Assembly: GCA_964555565.1 (NCBI GenBank) | Contig: CAZKTF010000207.1 | Coordinates: 1 to 6,631 of the forward strand | DNA from: CAZKTF01 sp964555565 | GTDB lineage: Bacteria; Planctomycetota; JAJSAM01; JAKLKS01 | DNA: 6,631 nt | Direction: 5' to 3' | Shown: piece by piece, positions 1 to 4,273 of the stretch | Layout of the letters: every line of letters starts with the position of its first letter | How positions within the stretch are numbered: position 1 is the first letter of the stretch | Translations under genes and position numbers: made by a program | Notes under the pieces: model-generated | Databases searched by the model: none | The model's input: the letters and a program-made list of their open reading frames with translations, nothing else | Told to the model about the DNA's origin: nothing

Positions 1-1
1 C

Positions 2-562
2 GAACTCCCGGCAGTCCGCCCGGTGGACAAGGAACAGGACGGCGCCCTCCCGCCCGGCCCGCACCTCGGCCGCCAGCTCGCGCAGGTGCTTGCGGCCGCG
101 CTCGGTCACCGAGTCGGGGAAGAGCGCGCGCGTCCCCTCGGCCATGGAGACGTTCTTCACCTCCAGCGCGAGGGAGGGCCTGCCGTCCGCCTCCAGGAGG
201 AAGTCCACGCGCGACCCCTCGCGCCCGAAGGCCACCTCGCGCCGCACCCGCGGCCAGGCGCGCACGGCCGCCACGCGCCGGGCGCGGAGGGCCTCCTCCA
301 CGACGCGGTTCGGCAGCGCGGTGTTGACCCCCACCCAGGTGCGCCCCACGCGGGCCTGCTCCCAGGTCCAGGCGAGGCGCCTCTCCGGGTTGGCCGCGCG
401 CGAGAGGCGCACGCGCTGGCCGGGGCGGATCACTCCCAGGAGGGAGCCCGTGTTCGCGCAGAGGGCGACGACCGTCTCCCCGGAGTCCAGCCGCACGTCC
501 GCGAAGAACCGGAGCCGCCTCCCGAGGAGCGTCCCTTCGACGAGGGGGGAGGGGTAGCGCAC
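2..562 (-). CDS. sfsA: SfsA-family protein (sugar fermentation stimulation protein homologue), 3' end cut by window
   Basis: This is the N-terminal 187 residues of an SfsA-family protein; the reading frame runs off the left edge. Family members are usually about 230-240 residues, so roughly the last 45-50 are missing. Family signatures in order: the N-terminal PLVEG...RFFADV stretch (residues 6-23), CANTGSL (35-41), LSRAANPERRLAWTWE (53-68), WVGVNTALPNRVVEEAL (76-92), a SRVDFLLE segment (117-124), LALEVKNVS (131-139) and FPDSVTERGRKHL (148-160). Asp120, Glu134 and Lys136 form a D...ExK pattern resembling the PD-(D/E)XK nuclease core. In E. coli, SfsA was named for stimulating maltose metabolism and reported to bind DNA; its biochemical role remains unclear. 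The GTG at 562-560 is chosen because the family homology begins at once after it. An in-frame GTG at 586 would add eight unsupported residues. No Shine-Dalgarno is visible, and a possible -10 box lies six bases upstream. The gene is divergent from the DinB-like gene. Confidence 0.93.
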   Translation of the reverse strand, partial: MRYPSPLVEGTLLGRRLRFFADVRLDSGETVVALCANTGSLLGVIRPGQRVRLSRAANPERRLAWTWEQARVGRTWVGVNTALPNRVVEEALRARRVAAVRAWPRVRREVAFGREGSRVDFLLEADGRPSLALEVKNVSMAEGTRALFPDSVTERGRKHLRELAAEVRAGREGAVLFLVHRADCREF

Positions 563-568
563 GGCGGC

Positions 569-574
569 AGGATA
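569..574 (-). promoter_or_regulatory. Candidate -10 box (TATCCT) for sfsA
   Basis: On the minus strand TATCCT fits the TAnnnT -10 pattern common in G+C-rich bacteria and ends six bases before the sfsA GTG. Transcription would then start at or next to the start codon, giving a leaderless message, which fits the absence of a Shine-Dalgarno. No convincing -35 was seen. The hexamer abuts the plus-strand TAGGAT at 575-580. This is inferred from position and pattern only. Confidence 0.4.
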
Positions 575-580
575 TAGGAT
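575..580 (+). promoter_or_regulatory. Candidate -10 box (TAGGAT) for the DinB-like gene
   Basis: TAGGAT matches the TAnnAT form of the sigma-70 -10 element and ends 20 bases before the ATG at 601. The predicted transcript start, near 587, would give a leader of about 14 bases that still contains the ribosome binding site at 588-594. It is one of three TAGGAT copies found on the plus strand, each just upstream of a plus-strand gene. No clear -35 was seen. Confidence 0.45.
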
Positions 581-587
581 GGGCACC

Positions 588-594
588 GAGGAGG
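588..594 (+). promoter_or_regulatory. Strong ribosome binding site (GAGGAGG) for the DinB-like gene
   Basis: GAGGAGG is a near-perfect Shine-Dalgarno sequence ending six bases before the ATG at 601. It fixes that ATG as the start. The next in-frame ATG is 26 codons into the protein and has no equally good site. Confidence 0.8.
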
Positions 595-600
595 TGCGCG

Positions 601-1083
601 ATGGGACTCGCGCGGGAGGCGTTCCTGGCGGCCTGGGACCACGAGAACGGGACGAGCGCGCGGGCGATCCGGGCGATGCCGGACGGGAAGCTCGACCTCA
701 AGCCGCACCCGAAGAGCATGTCGGCGGCGGAGCTCTGCTGGCACCTCGCCACGAGCGAGCGGTACTTCGCGGTCGGGGCGATGGGGGTCGAGGCCCCCGG
801 CGAGGACCCGGTCCCGAAGGAGCGCCCCCCCTCCACGGTCGCCGCCATGGCCGAGGCCTTCGAGCGCTCCCACGCCGCGCTGCGCCGGGCGGCGGGGGGG
901 AAGCCCGACGCCTGGTTCGAGCAGGAGGTCGAGTTCTACGGGATGCGGCTCCCGCGCGTCTCCGTCGGGAACCTGATGCTCCGGCACGAGGCGCACCACC
1001 GCGGGCAGCTCACCGTCTACCTCCGGCTCGCCGGGTCGAAGGTCCCGAGCATCTACGGGCCGACGGCCGACGAGCCCGGGTAG
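601..1083 (+). CDS. DinB/YfiT-like family protein (putative metal-dependent hydrolase or transferase)
   Basis: A complete 160-residue protein, the usual size for the DinB/YfiT-like four-helix-bundle family. The expected metal-binding histidines are visible: His48 in the CWHLA segment of helix 2, and His129 and His133 in the HEAHHRGQ motif of helix 3. The motif is followed by the typical LTVYLRLAGSKVPSIYGPTAD ending (residues 137-157). Family members bind a divalent metal through these three histidines. Some are bacillithiol, mycothiol or maleylpyruvate-related thiol S-transferases, and others respond to DNA damage (Bacillus DinB); the substrate here cannot be read from the sequence. No signal peptide or membrane segment is present, so it is probably cytoplasmic. 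The start is supported by a GAGGAGG site six bases upstream. It stands divergent from sfsA and 50 bp before the ATP-grasp protein. Family assignment is firm; function is open. Confidence 0.9.
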   Translation: MGLAREAFLAAWDHENGTSARAIRAMPDGKLDLKPHPKSMSAAELCWHLATSERYFAVGAMGVEAPGEDPVPKERPPSTVAAMAEAFERSHAALRRAAGGKPDAWFEQEVEFYGMRLPRVSVGNLMLRHEAHHRGQLTVYLRLAGSKVPSIYGPTADEPG

Positions 1084-1120
1084 CGACGGCACCGCTTCGC
1101 ACCTCGCGACTGACGGGGCG

Positions 1121-1126
1121 TAGGAT
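1121..1126 (+). promoter_or_regulatory. Candidate -10 box (TAGGAT), leaderless spacing, for the ATP-grasp gene
   Basis: TAGGAT ends seven bases before the ATG at 1134, so transcription would begin at or within a base of the start codon. That is the standard geometry of a leaderless gene. A possible weak -35 (TTCGCA, 1096-1101) lies 19 bases upstream, slightly longer than ideal. The GGGGGG run before the ATG is too close and too poor to be a normal Shine-Dalgarno. It is the second of three TAGGAT copies on this strand. Confidence 0.45.
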
Positions 1127-1133
1127 CGGGGGG

Positions 1134-2864
1134 ATGCCCGGCCCGCCGCCCTTCGCCACCTACGTCCCCTCCGCGTCCGACCTCCCGCCGGGCTTCGAGG
1201 TCCTGGGGCCGGGGGAGTTCGGCGGGAAGGCGCGCGGTCTCCTCTACGCGTCGCTGCTCCTCCACCGGCACGGGGTCCCGCTCGCCGGGAAGCACACCCC
1301 GCTGCTGCGGATCCCGGACTCGGCCGTGCTCGGGACGGCGCTCTTCGACCAGGTCCTCGCGGAGCAGGGGATCGAGGCGCTGGCGCGGCAGGAGCGCGGC
1401 CCCGCGGCCCACGACGCCCTCGTCCGCGCGAAGGTGCCGGCCGGGGCCCGGGAGCGCTTCCGCGAGTTCCTCGCGCGCACGACGGTCCCCCTCGCGGTGC
1501 GCTCCTCCTCGCTCCTGGAGGACAACCCGCTCTACTCCTTCTCCGGGATCTACAGGACGATCTTCCTCGCGAACCAGGGCCCGCCGGAGGACCGGCTCGC
1601 CGCCTTCGAGGCCGCGGTCCTCCGCGTCATGGCCTCCGCCTTCCACCCGCGGGCGGACGCCTACCGGCGCCGCCACGGCGCGCACCGCCGCGACGAGAAG
1701 ATGGCCGTGCTCGTCCAGCACGCGGTGGGGAGGCGGCGGGGGGACCTCTTCTACCCGCTCATCGCCGGCGTGGGGTTCTCGAGGAACATGTACCCCTGGA
1801 CCGACCGGGTGCGCGTGGAGGACGGGGTCGTGCGCGTGGTCTACGGGCTGGGGACCCGGGCCGTGGGGCGGTCCTACGCGCGGGTGTTCGTCCCCGCGCA
1901 GCACACGCTCCGGCCGGAGGGGCACGGGGTGGACGACATCGAGCGCTACGCCCAGGACCGCATGGACGCCCTGGACCTCCGGACGGGGGAGTTCCGCACC
2001 GACGTCCGGTTCGACGAGGTCGTCGCGATCCCCGGGAACGACCTGCACCTGGTCTCGAGCCTCGTGCGGGAGGGGGAGTTCCTCCAGGAGGCCCGCTTCC
2101 CGCTCGGCCCCGACGACCGGTTCGTGGTCACCTTCGACGAGCTCATCGCGGGGCACCGCGGGATCCCCCTCGTGGAGACGATCCGGGCGCTGTTCGAGTC
2201 CCTCGAGGGGGCCCTGGGGATGCCGGTGGACCTGGAGTTCGCGGCCATGGCGGCCCACGGCGCCGAGGACGAGCGGGACCTCCCCGAGACCCTGCACCTC
2301 CTCCAGGTGCGGCCCCTGGGCGTGCGCGAGGCCCACCGGCGCGTGGCGGTGGACCCCGGCGGCGGCCGCGTGGTCATCCGGTCCACGCGGGTCATGGGGA
2401 ACGGCGAGCGCAGGGACATCGGGCACGTCGTCTTCGTCCGCGCGCAGGACTACGTCGGCGCGAACCCCGGCGACGTCGTCCGGGAGATCGCGCGCCTGAA
2501 CGAGTCGCTGGAGGGGAAGCCCTACGCCCTCGTGGGCCCGGGGCGGTGGGGGTCGAGCAACCCGGCCCTGGGGGTGCCGGTCCCCTACGACGCGGTGAGC
2601 GGGGCCGTGGCCGTGGTGGAGGTCGCCACCGCCCGGATGACCCCCGAGGTTTCCTACGGGACGCACTGGTTCGGGGACATGCTCGCCAGCGGCTGTTTCT
2701 ACATGGCCGTGGTCCCCCGGGAGGGGCACGTCCTCGACGAGGCGTTCCTCCGGGAGCACGCGCGGCCCCCGGCGCACGGAGTCCGGCTGGTCGTGCCGCC
2801 GCGCCCGCTCACGATCCAGGTGGACGGGCTCGGGCGCCAGGGAGTCGCGTTCCTCCCCCGGTGA
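1134..2864 (+). CDS. PEP/pyruvate-binding (PPDK N-terminal-like, ATP-grasp) domain protein
   Basis: A complete 576-residue protein. Residues about 20-395 match the N-terminal nucleotide-binding (ATP-grasp) domain of PEP synthase and pyruvate phosphate dikinase: the glycine-rich GGKARGL (30-36), VRSSSLLED (122-130, with the nucleotide-contacting Arg123), the EKMAVLVQ segment, the DLEF acidic strand (366-369, Glu368 a likely metal ligand) and the closing QVRPL (391-395). Residues about 400-576 form a second conserved domain with GPGRWGSS (468-475), a following LGVPV, and GTHWFGDM (509-516). The phospho-histidine swivel motif and the PEP-binding TIM barrel of true PEP synthase or PPDK are absent, so it should not be called either enzyme. 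The known family is annotated only as PEP/pyruvate-binding protein; its reaction is unknown. It is probably cytoplasmic. The ATG at 1134 is preferred because the frame stays open upstream only across the DinB-like gene. Expression may be leaderless. The dehydrogenase gene follows after 137 bp. Confidence 0.87.
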   Translation: MPGPPPFATYVPSASDLPPGFEVLGPGEFGGKARGLLYASLLLHRHGVPLAGKHTPLLRIPDSAVLGTALFDQVLAEQGIEALARQERGPAAHDALVRAKVPAGARERFREFLARTTVPLAVRSSSLLEDNPLYSFSGIYRTIFLANQGPPEDRLAAFEAAVLRVMASAFHPRADAYRRRHGAHRRDEKMAVLVQHAVGRRRGDLFYPLIAGVGFSRNMYPWTDRVRVEDGVVRVVYGLGTRAVGRSYARVFVPAQHTLRPEGHGVDDIERYAQDRMDALDLRTGEFRTDVRFDEVVAIPGNDLHLVSSLVREGEFLQEARFPLGPDDRFVVTFDELIAGHRGIPLVETIRALFESLEGALGMPVDLEFAAMAAHGAEDERDLPETLHLLQVRPLGVREAHRRVAVDPGGGRVVIRSTRVMGNGERRDIGHVVFVRAQDYVGANPGDVVREIARLNESLEGKPYALVGPGRWGSSNPALGVPVPYDAVSGAVAVVEVATARMTPEVSYGTHWFGDMLASGCFYMAVVPREGHVLDEAFLREHARPPAHGVRLVVPPRPLTIQVDGLGRQGVAFLPR

Positions 2865-2875
2865 GGGGGGCGTCC

Positions 2876-2921
2876 GGTCCGGGAAGGGAAGGAGGACCCA
2901 GGTCCGTGGCACAAAGGTCCG
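2876..2921 (+). repeat. Cluster of three GGTCCG repeats with one inverted GGACC
   Basis: In the 137-bp gap before the dehydrogenase gene, GGTCCG occurs at 2876-2881, 2901-2906 and 2916-2921, with the inverted half GGACC at 2894-2898. GGACC can pair either with the first copy (13-base loop) or, as a tight palindrome GGACC-CA-GGTCC, with the second. This could be an operator or mutually exclusive hairpins. No T-run follows, so a classical intrinsic terminator is not supported. The meaning is unproven, and short G+C repeats arise easily in this composition. Confidence 0.3.
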
Positions 2922-2964
2922 CAGGTCGCGTGGGCGCGTCCATCGGGGAACGGGAGACGAGCCG

Positions 2965-2970
2965 TAGGAT
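2965..2970 (+). promoter_or_regulatory. Candidate -10 box (TAGGAT) for the glutamate dehydrogenase gene
   Basis: The third plus-strand TAGGAT ends 31 bases before the GTG start, predicting a leader of about 25 bases that contains the GGGAGG ribosome binding site. No good -35 was seen upstream. The box suggests the dehydrogenase gene has its own promoter rather than depending on read-through from the ATP-grasp gene. Confidence 0.42.
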
Positions 2971-2990
2971 TCCGCGTTCCCGGCAACCCA

Positions 2991-2996
2991 GGGAGG
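2991..2996 (+). promoter_or_regulatory. Ribosome binding site (GGGAGG) deciding the GTG start of glutamate dehydrogenase
   Basis: GGGAGG ends five bases before the GTG at 3002. The frame is open far upstream, but that part overlaps the preceding gene out of phase and shows no dehydrogenase homology. This site and the protein family length together choose GTG 3002 as the start. Confidence 0.7.
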
Positions 2997-3001
2997 CTTC
3001 C

Positions 3002-4258
3002 GTGGCCAACACGCCCGAGACGAACCCCTTCAAGATCGCGCAGGTGCAGCTCGACCGCGCGGCGAAGGTGCTCCGGCTGTCGCCGAGCGTCCACCAGGCG
3101 CTCCGCGAGCCGATGAAGGAGATGCACTTCACGATCCCCGTCCGCATGGACGACGGGAAGGTCCGGTGGTTCCGCGGCTTCCGGGTCCAGTACAACGACG
3201 CCCGCGGCCCGGCCAAGGGCGGCATCCGCTTCCACCCGGAGGAGACGATCGACACCGTCCGGGCGCTGGCGGCCTGGATGACCTGGAAGTGCGCCTGCCT
3301 CGACCTCCCCCTCGGCGGGAGCAAGGGCGGGGTCGTCTGCAACCCGAAGGACATGTCCCCCGCGGAGCTGGAGCGCCTGGCCCGCGGCTACGTGGACCGC
3401 GTGGCCTGGTTCATCGGGCCCGAGCGGGACATCCCGGCGCCGGACGTCTACACGACGCCGCAGATCATGGCCTGGATGATGGACGAGTACGAGAAGCTGC
3501 GCGGGGGCCACTACCCCGGCGTCATCACCGGGAAGCCGCTCCCCCTCGGCGGGAGCCGCGGGCGCAACGACGCGACCGCGCGCGGGGCCATCTACACCGT
3601 GCGCGAGGCCTCCAAGGTCCTCGGCATCGACCCCTCCGAGTCCACCGTCGCCATCCAGGGCTACGGGAACGCGGGCTCCTTCGCCCACTCCCTGTCCGCC
3701 TCGCTGCTCGAGTCGAAGGTCGTCGCGGTGAGCGACTCCAAGGGGGGCATCTACGCGAAGGAGGGACTGGACCCGAAGGCCGTGCTCGATCACAAGCACA
3801 GGACCGGGAGCGTCGTCGGCTTCCCGGGCACGAAGCCGATCACCAACGAGCAGCTCCTCGAGCTCAAGGTGGACGTCCTGTGGCCCTCGGCCCTGGAGGG
3901 GGTCATCACGGGGAGGAACGCCCCGAAGGTCCAGGCGCGGATCGTCGCCGAGGCCGCCAACGGGCCCACGACCCCGGAGGCGGACGACATCCTGCACGAG
4001 CGCGGCGTCTTCGTGATCCCCGACTTCCTCTGCAACGCGGGCGGCGTGACCGTGTCCTACTTCGAGTGGGTCCAGAACCTCAACGGCTTCGCCTGGGAGC
4101 TGGAGGAGGTGGACCAGAGGCTCGACCGCCGGATGACCCGCGCCTTCCACGACGTGGTGGCGTGCCGCGACAAGCACAAGGTGAACATGCGCACCGCCGC
4201 CTACGCCTACGCCGTGGACCGGGTCGTGGAGGCAATGACGCTGCGGGGATGGGTGTAG
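3002..4258 (+). CDS. gdhA: Glutamate dehydrogenase (Glu/Leu/Phe/Val dehydrogenase family)
   Basis: A complete 418-residue protein, the usual length of small-subunit, probably hexameric glutamate dehydrogenases. It catalyses reversible oxidative deamination of glutamate to 2-oxoglutarate and ammonium with NAD(P), in the cytoplasm. The active site is intact by alignment from memory to the Clostridium symbiosum enzyme, with a constant 17-residue offset: Lys72 in KGGIRFHP (K89), Lys96 in TWKCA (K113), catalytic Lys108 in GGSKGGV (K125) and Asp148 in PAPDVYT (D165). Ser352 in VSYFEWVQN is the likely substrate-side serine. The substrate-binding domain covers about residues 1-190; the Rossmann domain has GYGNAG at 220-225 and Asp245 near the end of its second strand (VAVSD). 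Asp245 is compatible with NAD use but does not decide NAD versus NADP. Lys72 and Ser352 favour glutamate over leucine or phenylalanine. The start is GTG with GGGAGG five bases upstream. It converges on the minus-strand toroid gene with a 15-bp gap. Confidence 0.95.
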   Translation: MANTPETNPFKIAQVQLDRAAKVLRLSPSVHQALREPMKEMHFTIPVRMDDGKVRWFRGFRVQYNDARGPAKGGIRFHPEETIDTVRALAAWMTWKCACLDLPLGGSKGGVVCNPKDMSPAELERLARGYVDRVAWFIGPERDIPAPDVYTTPQIMAWMMDEYEKLRGGHYPGVITGKPLPLGGSRGRNDATARGAIYTVREASKVLGIDPSESTVAIQGYGNAGSFAHSLSASLLESKVVAVSDSKGGIYAKEGLDPKAVLDHKHRTGSVVGFPGTKPITNEQLLELKVDVLWPSALEGVITGRNAPKVQARIVAEAANGPTTPEADDILHERGVFVIPDFLCNAGGVTVSYFEWVQNLNGFAWELEEVDQRLDRRMTRAFHDVVACRDKHKVNMRTAAYAYAVDRVVEAMTLRGWV

Positions 4259-4273
4259 CGCGAAACCCGGACT
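4259..4273. other. 15-bp convergent gap between the dehydrogenase and toroid genes
   Basis: Only 15 bases separate the two stop codons (TAG at 4256-4258 on plus; TAG read on minus from 4276-4274). The best pairing seen is a four-base CCCG/CGGG stem, with no T-run on either strand. No intrinsic terminator is supported, so transcripts may overlap or end by a factor-dependent mechanism. Confidence 0.5.

Noticed and set aside
584..586. Alternative sfsA start GTG at 586 on the minus strand
   Set aside because: It adds eight residues with no family match and lies upstream of the candidate -10 box; GTG 562 directly precedes the conserved N-terminus.
579..1133. N-terminal extension of the ATP-grasp protein to an ATG at 579
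   Set aside because: The extension overlaps the entire DinB-like gene in another frame and reads as Arg/Gly-rich noise. Family homology begins about 20 residues after the ATG at 1134.
2894..2905. GGACC-CA-GGTCC as an intrinsic terminator of the ATP-grasp gene
   Set aside because: The loop is only two bases and no T-run follows; it is listed only as part of a repeat cluster.
1053..2912. Long open frame on the minus strand opposite the ATP-grasp gene
   Set aside because: Its translation is low-complexity Arg/Pro/Gly/Val-rich with no recognisable motifs. Extreme G+C removes stop codons from shadow frames, while the plus-strand frame has clear family motifs.
2907..2922. Possible sigma-54 promoter (TGGCAC) upstream of glutamate dehydrogenase
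   Set aside because: The -24 half is good, but the GC of the -12 half is one base too far away and the TTGC core is missing. Sigma-54 promoters tolerate spacing changes poorly.
2546..3001. N-terminal extension of glutamate dehydrogenase to an ATG at 2546
   Set aside because: It would overlap the end of the ATP-grasp gene and make the enzyme far longer than its family. GTG 3002 has a good Shine-Dalgarno.
2699..4177. Long open frame on the minus strand opposite glutamate dehydrogenase
   Set aside because: Composition is Arg/Gly/Val/Asp-biased with no motifs, and it lies wholly opposite a well-conserved enzyme and the end of its neighbour.
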